A DNA stretch of 64,000 bases from Acanthornis magna (Eukaryota > Chordata > Aves > Passeriformes > Acanthizidae), in contig JAWUZG010000029.1 of NCBI GenBank assembly GCA_036785705.1, forward strand, positions 13,965,501-14,029,500. The letters run 5' to 3'. The stretch's first letter is position 1, and each line of letters begins with the position of its first letter. Of this stretch, positions 24,901 through 36,602 are shown piece after piece. Made by a program: the position numbers and the translations under genes. Below the pieces are notes generated by a model. The model saw nothing but the letters and a program-made list of their open reading frames with translations, was not told the origin of the DNA and did no database searches.

Positions 24901-27900
24901 AACAATCTTAGACCAGTCCTCCAACAGCACCCAGGGCTCACAGACTTCTGCCAGAGAATGAATGAATGTCTGTCCTGGACTTTGAGGGTCTCTCTGTAGC
25001 AGGGGGAGGAAATACAAGAAAATACCCGTTTCTTAAAACTCTGTGTTTAGCCTGAGCACGTATAGGTCATGTCAAAATACCAGGGAAGATGAGGAAACTT
25101 GATTCCAGCTTGGATAAACAGCTCAAGAGCAAGCCTGTAGGGGAATGGATGTGTGCATCATTTAAAATTGCAGATCATCATGGTTTAAAATGCTTAATTA
25201 ATCTATATGCTAGTCTGAAATAATACATTTGAAATGTAACTGAAGGTGTGCAACTGCAAAACAATATGGGAATATGGTAATTTATGGACTGTTACTTTGT
25301 ATCTTTTGAGCACAATTTAAACTGGTGCAGATGAAACATTTTTACACCATAGTAAATGTTATTATAGATGGTTGCATCTTACATAAAGAATCTCTGGGCT
25401 GTTTGATACAGTTTTTGATCTTTCAGATGACAGCTGTGGCCATGTTGGCCAGCTAATCAATTGAACTATTTTTCCAAGACAAAAATACCTGCTTTCCCTA
25501 AGGAGTTTTCATGTATCACTATTGATATAGTCTATATCTGCCCTAGAGAAGATATCTAAATTGGATGTCACCTAACTGTTCAGAAAGTGCCAGCTTAAAC
25601 TTTTTTAAACGTTACTTGAAGAGCTGGTATCATCAGAGATTGCTGTTTCTCAGAAATCCATTAATTAGCCACTGCTTCTTGAGCCATATAAGATTTTTGC
25701 CCTGTTAGGGGGTTGAAAATGCAGGGTTGCTAGAAAATATGAGGAAAAAGACATGATGTATATACTTAATTTAACCCCTTATAAGTTGCAGCTATTATGC
25801 TTTAAAACCTTAAAGCCCCTTTAAGGTGGCTTGTAGTGTTTTTAGGAAGGGGATTTTCTTGGAATACCCAATGTCTTGCTTTCTGCTTTGGGAATTAAGA
25901 GGAAAATACTGATGTTGGAAGATTTTGTCCACAAAGCCATGCCAGCCCAGTGCTAGAAAATGTTAGACCTGGCAGGGTACCAAAGCTCCCTCAGAGCCTC
26001 AGGTAAAAGGGAGTCAGTCTATTAGGACTAAGAAATTACCAAGCCCTCTTTTCTGTGTCATAAGATGCAGGCAGCCTACATTGCCCTAGCAGTCTGGGAG
26101 TTCAAATACTGATTTTTAGGTTACCACATAAGTGCACAGAAAGCACAGAACAGCAGAATAACAACTACTTGAACTTTTCCACCTTTACAGACTTCTGAAT
26201 CATCTAAAAATAAAATGGACTCTACCCTTTGCCACCATCATAAAAACCTGTTAAGTTTCGATTTAGATATGATGTGGTGGGTTAAATCAAAGTATTTTCT
26301 GGTCAGTGATGCTGTCTAAATCTCGGTGCCTACGAATGATCTCCATGTGATAGGGTTTTTTATAGGCCTTGGCCTTCCTAAAAGGCAGAAGATGACACAT
26401 AAGAAAGCAAAGGTAATGCTTGCTGTGCTCCATCTTGTAAGATGGAGTAAGTAATTACTAAGTAAGTAATACATTTATTCCTTAGTTCATAATACCTCAG
26501 CACCTTACTGCATCCTGAGATTGAGAGGTAGGTCGTGTGAGGACTATGACTATGGAGAAATAAATAAATACGGAAAATAAGGAATTAAATAAGTATCAGT
26601 AAATACAGGCCAGGAACACCTTGCAATGGAAACGTCCTTAAAAGGGAACAAGACCCTGTGAGGAAAGGAGCATATCCTGCTGCATTCTTCAGAAGCAGCC
26701 AAATCTGTGGTTTTTGTAACCTGATATTTGAGCACTGGAAGCAATCCATTATTTCTTCTTTACATACGAAGTTACTTCTCCAAGTGCCTCCCTCACATCG
26801 AGGAGACACTGAGGCAAGTCCAAGCACAGGGTCTGCTACACAGTGTGTATTCCATCACGCTGCTCAGAAGGGGCTGTTGAAGCATTTAGCATGCTCAGCA
26901 GTGTTATGCATCAAGCAGAGTTCTGGTCAGATACCCTGTGATATGTTGCCTTGTCTCTATGCTGGCAGTGTCCTAAGACTTATACTGGAACTCAGGAGGT
27001 CTACTAAAAGTGTTCATTGTGGGTTTTCCCATTTCCCTTTTACTTTTGTTGGCAGGCCTGCTTCTCAAGACCAAATGGGATGCATCAAAATAACAATACT
27101 TCTCTAAACTCTGTTTTGGGGGTGAAGTATGTAGGGATTCTGCATAAATATAAAACTTCTGACTTTTAACTGATACTAGTGCTTTAAGCACAACTGAAAA
27201 TCATCACTGGACAGCAAAAATTTCCATTAAATAAAATTTTCAGAATAGATACTGAATTCACAGTGATTTATATTGTACCTGATAAAGTTTTTCCATGTGT
27301 TGTCTGTAGAACAATTTTCACTTGTTCAAAGCAAAGAGCAAAGGTGACAGTCATATATAACCAGTTATAATATCAGTATTTAAGGTCATTCATTGTAGTT
27401 CTTAGAAGAGCAATCAGAAAAATTATACAAGGAGTCTGATCACTATAAAAAAGATTAGCAAGTTGACTGATGCCTTATGAGACCTCATCATTTTGAATGC
27501 GGCTCATGGAAAAAGAATCCAATCAAGTCATCAGGTACCATATACTGAAGTACTTAACTTCAGTGCATATCCACCCATTAGCAAAACATGAGCCTCCCCA
27601 CCTTAAATTTCAGGTTGGACTTTGCATGCCATACACAAGCCTTAGAGCAAGAGATGTTTTAAATAAATAATGTCTTGTTGTTTGTGTATACAGTGCTCCT
27701 TTGCTGAGAGCTGTGTACTTACTGGGCAGATCATAAAGCAAGAAAGAAAAATAGCTCCTTAACAATAAACAGCACAAGGTAAAAAACTCACCTTATTTGT
27801 CCCCAAACTTGAAGGACCATGTAACCACATACCTTTATGTCTAGAGGTTAGTCAAGGGCAGCAGGTGTGGGTGTGGAATATACAGTGTTTCACAGGGCAA

Positions 27901-28910
27901 AATACCAGAATTAGACATAACTTGGGAAGTTTATGCTAATTTTAAAAACTGAGTTACAATGTACTTGAAGCTGTAGCCTTATACTGTTTGCAACAGATCA
28001 ATCAAAACATGAGACTGAGTAGGACAAAGAAAAGAAACACTGAATTATTATTTTGGTTTGAATAACATTTTTTTCTAAGTGTTCTGTCTACTGTATTCCA
28101 TACAAGGAGCTCAGAGCATCTGTGACTGATAAACCTCTTGTCAACCCTTGGAGAGAAAAAAAAAGCAAAATTCCCTCTTTCATAGTGCTTTTGCATAGGA
28201 GTCCACAAGATTTGGTTGTGCTTTGCTTCTTTTATACCATCAGGAGCAGTGGTCACTGTGGGATAGGAGAGCAGCAGCTTTCGGGGTCAAACTCCGTCAA
28301 GTATGAAATAGTTTGCATACCATGAGGGGCACCTATAGCACAGGTCTAGGGACTTCTGCCTTTATAAGAAGCAGGCACTTAGATCAGAAGAGCTGCCATT
28401 ACTTCACCCTCCCTACAAACACCCCATCTCCTCAAGGCAGTAGTTTTTTGGATATTATCAGTAACTCACTTGTCTGCATAGGGTAGTATTTGAAGAATCA
28501 AATGAAGGTAAGAGACTGAATGGGCACATTTGCTGTGATGCTCCTGTGTTTTATTACAGCCTGCTACTATGGTCAGGAGAGTCAAAGCTCTGGTAACAGC
28601 TGGGCAAGGTAATGACAGAGAACTGAAATCAGAGAGCTAAACCTCTCACTATCCACATTCAGAATACATGGTGTGAACCCAGACCACTAGCCAAATCTGC
28701 AACTGCTTGCCTGGGCTCCCTGGGGGTGACAGTAAATTCTCTGTCTTGATATGAAGAACAAATCTGCAACCCCGATATAGGGTGTTTGTGTTACGTAAAA
28801 ATATCAAAATGCATTCTAAAGGGGCTAGGAACCAACTCTACTGTGCTAAAGATTAAAAAAAAAGGGTGTCTCAACAGCTTTTGCTCCCAAGTTCTCTCCT
28901 GGACTTCACC

Positions 28911-28941
<31 letters not shown>

Positions 28942-29640
28942 CTAATCAAAACTGCAGTATTCCCATTTGTATTCTGACAGATGAGCATCTGTGAAAAGCA
29001 ACAGGCTGCTTTGTGGGGGTAAAAAAGTGTCAGACAATTTAAAGCTACATGAGCTGTGTGGGATATGCAGGGAGAGGTGGGAGCCATTTTGTGGTAGGGC
29101 TCTTCGAGTGAAAGGGAATCTGTGGTATTACCCTTTCCATTTCACAGAAATACAAGTCACAGAACAAAACATGCCTGCCCTCTATATGGGAAGCTCTTTT
29201 AAACCCCAAGGGAAGGTTGTGAAAGCATTTTGTGGGATGTACAGTTCTCTTCTTTACAATAATCAGCGCAAAGGGAAATGGAGTTTCCAAATAAAACTTG
29301 CTGCATGCATTTAACTCCTTTGCCTAAATCTAGGGCTGAAGACCAAGTAGTTCTAGTTTACAGCTTACTGGTATATGGAGCAAACTGGATAGCAGAACAT
29401 ACATTATTTTCCAACAGTCACAGAAATCAAAATAATTATTTAAATAATACAACAGCGATCACTGGGACATGTTGTCTTCGTTTGATAGACAGGTGTCTGC
29501 TTAGGAAGGTGGGAACCTTCCTTAGAACAGAGAATGTGAATCCCCTTCCCTCCGAATTATTATAACTTTAGAATCAAGGGCTCTCAGGCAAAGGTATGGG
29601 AAAAGGAATAAGAGTTTTTTTTACTAGTATCTATAATGAG
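21960..29640. other. Intergenic DNA between CLASP2 and UBP1, left part
   Basis: About 7.7 kb of mostly unique AT-rich sequence. I see no coding exon, tRNA or recognised mobile element. It includes a short tandem duplication of ctgttgaatataaaaatt near 24290-24335 and an A29 tract at 28911-28939. The longest open frame (26658-27107, 149 codons) has no recognisable domain and no codon-use or splice support. Confidence 0.65.
28911..28939. repeat. Poly(A) tract, A29
   Basis: Run of 29 A. No clear retroposon or processed-pseudogene body precedes it, so it may be a homopolymer or the tail of a decayed insertion. Confidence 0.85.
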
Positions 29641-29699
29641 GTAAACAATCAGTAACAAAAAAAAACCAGTAAACAAGGTAAAAAAACCAGCAAACAAAA

Positions 29700-30400
29700 C
29701 CAAAAAAACTCGGTGGCAAATGTCCCTGGGCTGTCAGGCACTTTCCCGTTGGGTGCAGTCACGGTCACGGCCAGCAGGGGCGCTGTTGGGCTCCTAGACC
29801 AGCCGGACAGGTGCGATGACTCCCGGGAAGCTGCAGATGGCGCTGTGGCACGAGGTTGGATCTGTGTCACGCACGTAATGGCAGACGGGCTGGAGCAGGG
29901 TGGAGCGCAGATGGACAAAGCGCAGCAAGGAGATGGAACGGCCAGGTGGGCTCACCTGAGCCAGCCAGCAGAGGAGGCAGCAGGAGCTTCGCAGCTGTGG
30001 CAGGCAAGGTGTGGGGCGGCAGCAGGCAGGGCGAGGAGCGGCAGCAGGCGAGGGGTCTTGTTCTGCTGCAGCGCAGCTGGGAAACGCGCCCTCCCGGAGG
30101 GTAGAAGGGACCGGGATCCCATCCTCTCCTGTCCCAAGTGAGAACTCACCCAACAGGTAGAGAGAAAAACCAGTGCAAAACCGGGCCTTTTCTGCAGTTG
30201 TAGCCAAAAAGCAGAGCCGCCTTTTTCCCCCTGCTCTCTCCTCCAAGAGCCCTGAGCGAGTGAGTGAGTGTCCCCTTATCAAATCTTGCCATCTCTTGTT
30301 CCCCCGCCTGGCCAGCAAAAAGGCTTTGTCTCCTTTGTGAGCGTAGATGGCCCTTAAGTACCGGACATTAGTTGCTTAGCAACAGAATGGGAAAAATTCC
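29700..30400. other. GC- and CpG-rich block, unclassified (LTR or small CpG island)
   Basis: This 0.7 kb segment stands out from AT-rich surroundings by its base composition and many CpGs. It carries direct-repeat-like ggcggcagcaggc and gagcggcagcaggc units near 30015-30055, and a perfect 13-bp palindrome GTTGCTTAGCAAC at 30371-30383 that resembles an RFX X-box. Open frames on both strands (29713-30141 +, 29794-30318 -) show no recognisable protein. An endogenous retrovirus LTR is the likeliest explanation, but TG...CA termini and a target duplication were not found. A noncoding-RNA promoter is the alternative. Confidence 0.4.
30371..30383. promoter_or_regulatory. X-box-like palindrome
   Basis: GTTGCTTAGCAAC is a perfect inverted repeat with a 3-bp centre. 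It fits the RFX X-box pattern. It sits at the edge of the GC-rich block, and function is not shown. Confidence 0.35.
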
Positions 30401-30782
30401 ACTTGCCCCCCTCAACCTTCCACACGTGCAGTTCTTTACATCTGCCATGAGGGTGCTTGTTACAAGTATGCGGTTATAGAGACACATAAGACCAGCAACT
30501 AACCTTGAAAAGACTCATCCAGCTCTCATCCTTGCTGGAGCAAAGATCAATTTGTGTACACAAGGAGATCTGTGTCATAAGAGTCCTCTTTGAGGTACTT
30601 CTGTGCTTCTTGGAAGAGAATGATCTCTTAAAATCACTAAGGCAGCAGTCCCAGTTCTTTCCTGCTTTCTTGGACAGCTTCATATGCGCATGTTTGTTTC
30701 TCATCCTACATTTACAGTTCCTCTACTATTATTCTGTATTATTATATGTTGGGGAGACAACATAAAATATGCCCCTTTACAC

Positions 30783-31312
30783 CTCTCTGTTAAGACCCCC
30801 CTGGAGGGCTGCATCCACCTCTGGGGTCCGCAGGACAGGAAGGACATGGACCTGTTGAAGTGAGTCCAGAGGAGGCCAACAAGATGATTAGAGGGAGCGA
30901 GCATCTCCTGTGAGGAAAGGCTGAGAGAATTGGGTTTGTTTGGCCTGGAAAAGAGATGGCTTAGGGGTGACCTAATTGCCATTTTCCAGTGCCTGAAGAG
31001 AGCCCACAAGAAAGACAGAAAGAGACATTTTATAAGAGCATGTAGTGACAGGACAAGGTGGAATGGATTCAAACTGAAAGACAGCAGCTTTAGATTAGAT
31101 ATTAGAAGGAAATTCTTTGCTGTGAGCATAGCGAGACACTGGAACAGCTGCCCAGAGAAACTGTGGCTGCCCCATTCCTGGAGGTGCTCAAGACCAGGTT
31201 AGATGGGACTTTGAGCAACTTGGTCTAGTGAAAGGTATCCCTGCCCATGGCAGAGGGGTTGGAACTAGGTGATCTCTGAGGTCCCTTCCAACCCAAACCA
31301 TTCTCTAATTCT
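30783..31312 (+). mobile_element. CR1 LINE, 5'-truncated 3' end
   Basis: The segment reads like the last half kilobase of a CR1 ORF2 and its short 3'UTR: a ctggagggctgcatccacctc start, then codons for GLFGLEKRWLRGDLIAIFQ and FRLDIRRKFFAVSIARHWN. It ends ggtcccttccaacccaaacc plus the octamer-like attct tail. The reading frame is interrupted relative to an intact element. Orientation is +. Confidence 0.9.
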
Positions 31313-31843
31313 CATCTTTGCTTTTTGTTTGCATTGTTTGATGTTAAGTAAATAGAGTAAATTAAGGGGGAATTGTCTGAGATGCTATTAAAAAAACCCC
31401 AACCAATTATGTTTATTTGAAGTTTTTTTGACTGTTGCATATGATTATCGCTCTAATATAAAATAATTCCTTTTTGTTTCCCAGAACCTTGCTATATGAT
31501 GCTCTGATTTTCATAGCTTGGGTGTTGCCACAATATTGTAATACCTTTTAAAAGTATCTTCTTATAGAATGAGCTGGCATTTAAAAAACAAAAATAACAA
31601 AACCACCAATGAACTAGTATTATTTGTCACTAGTCCTTCCAATTTCAAGCAGAATGGGTGCCCTCTGCAGGTAGCTATTTTTAGATGAGGATTTTGGATA
31701 TGTGCCCCCTTTTATTTCTGAGTGTCAAGGTCTTTGCAGGACCAACCTGTACTATTTTGTGTGTTTTATAATTGACACTGCCATCCTGGCTGCAAATCCC
31801 AGCAAACAAATGGCACTGAGACATAAGTGCACCAAGCAGCTGG

Positions 31844-31852
31844 TTTGCATAT
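31844..31852 (+). promoter_or_regulatory. Octamer-like motif TTTGCATAT, copy 1
   Basis: Near-octamer POU-factor motif (GTTTGCATATG). First of three copies upstream of the alternative UBP1 exon. Confidence 0.3.
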
Positions 31853-32095
31853 GAATATGACTTTTCCCTAAAGTGTGGGTGTGAGGGGTGGTGTTGGGTT
31901 GGTGTTGGAGTAAATATTTTTCCTGCAATTTGACAGTGTTTTCATTGTTGGGTTGGGTTTTTTTAATTTTGGTTCATGGCAAGAAGGTAACTATGAAGTT
32001 GTAGTCTGCCTGCCACCAGAATGGAATGAAATGAACAGGCAAAAAGGATGAGTCTAAACACTGCTGAGAAGGCATCTTGCTCCCTTAAAGAGGTC

Positions 32096-32104
32096 TTTGC
32101 ATAT
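32096..32104 (+). promoter_or_regulatory. Octamer-like motif TTTGCATAT, copy 2
   Basis: Second copy, in the context ctttgcatatttcac, about 480 nt before the alternative start codon. Confidence 0.3.
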
Positions 32105-32489
32105 TTCACCTTTTTCCTTTTTCTCTGCAGTCAGTCGTGCCTATGCAGGTTACAGTGAAGAGGGAGCTGGGTGCCCCTCTGAGGCCAAGTGCAGTGAAAC
32201 AGCCCTTTCTGTGCCTCTGTAACACAGGCTGCTGCTCAGTGACACTCTAGGACAGTGTGGAGGGAGAGGAGGAGAGAAACAGGGATGCTGCTGAGGTCTG
32301 AGCTGCACTTACGGCACATTGGCAGTAATAAAGCCCTGCAGCTGGGCAGCAGCAGCACAGCGAGTCTGGGGAGCAGGAGAGTACGTGGGGAGCAGCCAAG
32401 ACTCCCCTCTCTCCTGGAGACAGGGACAGCTTGCTGGCAGCAGCTGAATGTAAAGGCCTGAGAAGAGCCCAACTACAACTGTAATCTGA

Positions 32490-32499
32490 ATTTGCATAT
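32490..32499 (+). promoter_or_regulatory. Perfect octamer ATTTGCAT within ATTTGCATAT, copy 3
   Basis: Contains the exact POU octamer ATTTGCAT at 32490-32497, 79 nt upstream of the alternative start codon at 32576. Confidence 0.4.
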
Positions 32500-32575
32500 T
32501 TGTTTTCTCTTTCCTGTCTCCCATCACTGCAGTGACCATCTCTTAGCTGAGCACAATGCTTCACCTCATCCCAAA

Positions 32576-32649
32576 ATGCTTTTCTGGCACAGCCAGCCTG
32601 AACATTACCACCACCACCAGTATCCCACCAGTAACAACAGCTACCTGCG
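32576..32649 (+). CDS. UBP1: Candidate alternative first coding exon of UBP1 (TFCP2L1-like N-terminus)
   Basis: The ATG at 32576 (A at -3) opens 24 codons plus two bases (CG), followed by a consensus donor gtaagt. The peptide starts MLFWHSQPEHYHHH and ends NNSYL. Spliced to UBP1 exon 2 at 46775, the CG joins T to give Arg, so the product continues [13 protein letters not shown]. As I recall, the paralogue TFCP2L1 starts MLFWHTQPEHYN and reads [12 protein letters not shown] across the same junction. The match in sequence, phase and junction makes chance unlikely. The product would replace the first 38 residues of canonical UBP1. The 5' end of the transcript is unknown. Whether this exon is already annotated in other vertebrates I cannot check. 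Confidence 0.8.
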
Positions 32650-35600
32650 GTAAGTGAAGAATGGGAGTGACTTTTAATGGTAGTAACTATATAATGCTAC
32701 AATATATGAAAATGCAGACTGTCTGTGCAACCTGTGCTAATTCACAAGCTGAAGCCTTCAAATAGAGCTGGTGATTTGAAAATAATTGGAGCAGTGGAGT
32801 CAACAGAGTGGGGGTTTACTTTAATATAGCTCTATAATTTTCACAAGCCATGCATGTTACTAACAGTGTTAGGAATGTTTTACTGCTTACTATGATATTC
32901 TCAGGTGTGTTATTTTTGTGTTTTTTAAATTACATTTGCAGTCTGTAGATAAAACTCTGTTTATATTAAATAATACAGACTCAGAAATACCTTGATGTCT
33001 CACATCTACTTTGATTATTTGCTGAAGCTCAATTGATCTGCAGGACCAGGGCTATACACTGCTTGTCAGGCTAAATGCTTTGCACTGAAATTCTGATGCA
33101 ATATACAGCTTATTGCATCAGCATATTCCTGTGAGCTATGAACCTACTTTACCTCTTCATGATTGAAATATGATTTGTGTACAGTATTCAAATTTTCTTA
33201 AAATTAAAAATGATTGTGCTTTGACAAGAGCTAGGCTCATAGATTCCAGATAATCTTGATGTTAATTAAGTTTCCATTTATAATGTGGTTCACTCTTTGT
33301 ATTAAACTTTAGCTTATTACTTTCTGGCTAAATACAATGTACATAAACATGATAGTGTTTAATCATTTATCTTGACGTGGCTCTTTCTATATTAGTAGTC
33401 TTACACCTATTGCTGTATCACAGCATTACTACTTCTCTTGCAGGATTGTTGAGTAGCATGTTTTTATTAGAAATGTGTTAAGTTTTATATTTTAAAACAA
33501 ACCAACCAAAAAGAAACCCAAAGGAATTGAGGCTGCATTTGGGTTCCAAAGTATGAAACTAATGAAACTGCAGTGGAGTTTTATAAAATCAATCCATCTC
33601 AGTACAAAGGTGAGAGTGATTTGAAATTTAGATTGGCTAACACAAACAGATAGCAAACACAGCACTGTTTCTATTGACTCAAGCAATAAAGCAGAAATGA
33701 AGGATGGGTACTTGAGTTCCCTGATGCAATCTTGTTTACAAGTGTCACGCACAGTTCCCAGTGCAAAAGGAACCAAACCACAAGGGAAAGCAACGGTGTC
33801 CACTCACTCTTCCAGTCCTCCCTTCTTCAGCCTCTGTTCAGTCTTGAGGAGGTTGGTCCCCTCCCAGCTTTTCTCAGGGCCTGTTTTCACCACATACGTG
33901 CCTTTCCTTTCCTTGCCTTTACTTCCCTGTATTTGCTTCTGTTTTCCCACCCTTATCTAAAAATCTGCCACTTGAGTCCCTCTGAAGTTGCTCTTCCCAC
34001 ACATTTTTGAGCACCTGCCTTTAGGTTTGGACGGCAGCCTGCATCTCTGTTTTGGTATTGAAATACAGCGTAGGGGGGACCCTTCCATCAGTTAAGGGCT
34101 GTGTAGTGGAGCTGATCTCTAAAGACATTGACCCTCGAGGCCAACTACCTTGAGGAGAAAGAACACAAATCAGCTCAGGCATAAGGCTTCAGCCTGGTCT
34201 TAATCACTGAGTTGCTTGGCTCTGTCCTCAGTGCTTCATCTTTAGTGAAATGCCACACTTCAGTCCCACACCTGGACATCCGTAAGGCTGATAGAGAAGA
34301 AGCAATCAGCCTCAGGGGAGGATGCCAGCCAGCATTAGTGATGAGCAGATGGAGAGTGCTCCAGGATCCCCACACATCCAAGCAGAACTGTATTTGGAAT
34401 GCTTTTTTTGCAGATCTATTGGCAAAATCAGGCTCCCACTGCCTGCACTTGCTCTCCATCGTATCATGTCTCCAATTCCAGTTACTGCAGAAGTGGAATT
34501 GCAGTTCCAGTTACTGCAGGGCCATAGGCAGTATCATCTCTGACAGGTTAGATTTGTGGATCTGGCCTGCTCAGGGGGTTAGAGAAGCAATTTGTGTGCA
34601 CCGCTGCTCCTCAGCTGAGGATCTGAGAATGTGACTGATCAAGGAACCTGCCTCAAAGAATCACAAGAAACCTGCCCCCAAACACATCACAGGCCTGTAC
34701 TTTAAAAACAGAAAAAAAGCAAACAACACACACCTCTACATAAAACTTGTGCATGAGCCAGGGACACAAATAATGCTAAAGAAAAAATACCTTCACTTTA
34801 ATAATCAGATTTTAAAAGAAAAAGGACATTTTGTGTCCTAAAATAGATAAAGATAGCATCTTCAGAAATACTAGCGCTCTGTTTATCATGGACAAGCTAC
34901 ACCCAACTTTTAAAGACTGAACTGCAAGAGGATGGGTTTCACTACAGGCACTCAAGATACCCTTAGGAGTGCTTGGAATTTATGTCAGAAAACAATTCCC
35001 AGTATAAAAATCACCAATTTATGATCTTGTAACTGCTATGTAGCTATGTTAGCATAGGTCTAGTAAGCAGATAAACCAGTTTTGCTATGCATAAATCAAA
35101 CTGTATGTGGCTTCTCTGATCTTGGATCCTGTCTTATCTGTCCGAAGTAAAAAGTGCACTACTTTTAGTTTCCCACAAACCTTCTTTTATAAAACTTGCA
35201 AAAATGGGATTTAGTGTTATTTCTGCTGCCTTTTTACCAGGTCTGCTTTAGTTCTACACAAGGTCTGATTTATCATTTAAAACCCTAATCCTTCAATGAT
35301 AGGAGTTTAAGCTAACTTTGTAGCTACTACTGTTGTATGCTGAGTAATGCCTACTAATTTATCAAGTGGATCATAAACATATCATAACAGTGAATGAAAT
35401 TAATTAATGCCATCATTTGGGTTGTTGACATTTTCAGAAGTGCTAAAAATATTTCCATCATAATAGTAAACAAATGAAATCAGGGTATTGTCATCTTGTC
35501 AGGCTTACAAAAGGAATTTTGCCTGTGGTAATTTCAGTTCTTCTCACTAAAAGCTGTAACATGGTAGCTAGTGCCTAGGCTAGTGGCTTGTCCATGAGCC

Positions 35601-36060
35601 CAAGCCTTCTTCATAAATTTCACTTTTTCTTATCTTCCCCTTACTTGCAGATGAACTAACTATTCATCTGTCCCTGGACAGGCAGAGAACTCTTAACAGC
35701 AATTACAGCAGCAAAAATATAAGGTGTTTTTTTTTTTTTTTTGAGAAGCTGGAAGTCGTATTTTAACTTACAAACTGCCTTTAAAGATCATAAATCATGG
35801 CCTGTGTACTTCTCTTTGAGAATGAGAATTTTGAACAACAGCTAGTATTTTGCTGACCATTAATGAACTTAGGGCCTTCCTGCCTTTATCTTTTGCAAAA
35901 CTTGTGCAATTGTCCTTAAGGCATGAAACCATAGGATCAAAATATGTTTTATAGTCTTAATACTGTTCTGTAGTTTGTTCTCCGGACATATAATGAAACA
36001 TTTCATAAAGTTATTTAAGTATCCTCTAAATTATTAATATATGAGGTTTTTTTTCTTCTG
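32650..36060. other. Region between alternative exon and the promoter-proximal CR1 copies
   Basis: About 3.4 kb of mostly AT-rich DNA. It would be intronic for the alternative UBP1 transcript and intergenic for the main one. It contains a T-rich run near 35727-35742 and a local duplication of ttccagttactgcag near 34479-34520. No gene was recognised. Confidence 0.65.
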
Positions 36061-36065
36061 AAAAT

Positions 36066-36455
36066 GGAGAGGGGCCCTCATCAATGCCTATCAGTATCTG
36101 AAGGGAGGGTGTCAAGAGGATGGAGCCTGGCTCTTCGTGGTGGTGCCCAGCAATGGGATGAGAAAGGCAACAGGCAGAAATGATGCACAAGAAGTTCCAC
36201 CTGCATATGTGGATGAATTTCTTTACTGTGTGGGAGATCTAACGCTGGAACAGATTGACCAGAGAGGCTGTGGAGTCTCCCTCACTGGAGATATTCAAGA
36301 ACCATCTGTACACAATTCTGTGCCATGTGCTCTGGGATGGCCCTGACTGAGCAGGGAGGTTGGATCTACGACCCCACTGTGGTCCCTTCCAACCCGACTC
36401 CTTCTGTGTTCCTTGTGGATCCCTTCCAACTCAGAATACTCCGTGATTCTGTGGG
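36066..36455 (+). mobile_element. CR1 LINE 3' end, + orientation
   Basis: The segment contains atggagcctggctcttcgtgg, a gaggctgtggagtctccctc block and gagcagggaggttggatc, followed by ggtcccttccaaccc. This is the diagnostic CR1 3' end. A second partial 3' terminus (gatcccttccaactcagaat ... gtgattctgtg) follows directly at about 36418-36455, suggesting a tandem duplication or a second insertion. Confidence 0.88.
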
Positions 36456-36504
36456 GTTTGGGTGTTTTTCTGCGAAGGCTTCTCGGTGTTCTCTGGAAAA
36501 AAAG

Positions 36505-36602
36505 GAACCATGTAACGGTTTGGGTTGGGAAGGGACCTTAAAGCTTATCTCGTTCCAGCCCCCCGCCATTGGCAGGGACACCTTCCACCACACCAGGCTG
36601 CT
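36505..36602 (-). mobile_element. CR1 LINE 3' end, - orientation
   Basis: The + strand reads ggtttgggttgggaagggac followed by cttaaagcttatctcgttcc and gccattggcagggacacctt. This is the reverse complement of a CR1 tail. It abuts the CpG island and is oriented tail-to-tail with the preceding CR1. Confidence 0.85.

Larger units (their letters stand above)
31313..32532. other. Upstream region of the alternative UBP1 exon
   Basis: About 1.2 kb between a CR1 tail and the candidate alternative exon. The part at 32140-32460 is less AT-rich than its surroundings. The 9-mer TTTGCATAT occurs three times (31844, 32096, 32491). A pyrimidine-rich tract with tgcag ends at 32532, which could be a splice acceptor, so an upstream noncoding exon is possible. 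No TATA box is clear. Confidence 0.4.

Noticed and set aside
26658..27107. 149-codon open frame in the intergenic region
   Set aside because: No recognisable domain, no splice or promoter context, and codon use looks like noncoding DNA.
29794..30318. 174-codon - strand open frame in the GC-rich block
   Set aside because: Cys/Pro/Arg-rich translation without a known family, overlapping an equally open + strand frame; a composition effect is more likely.
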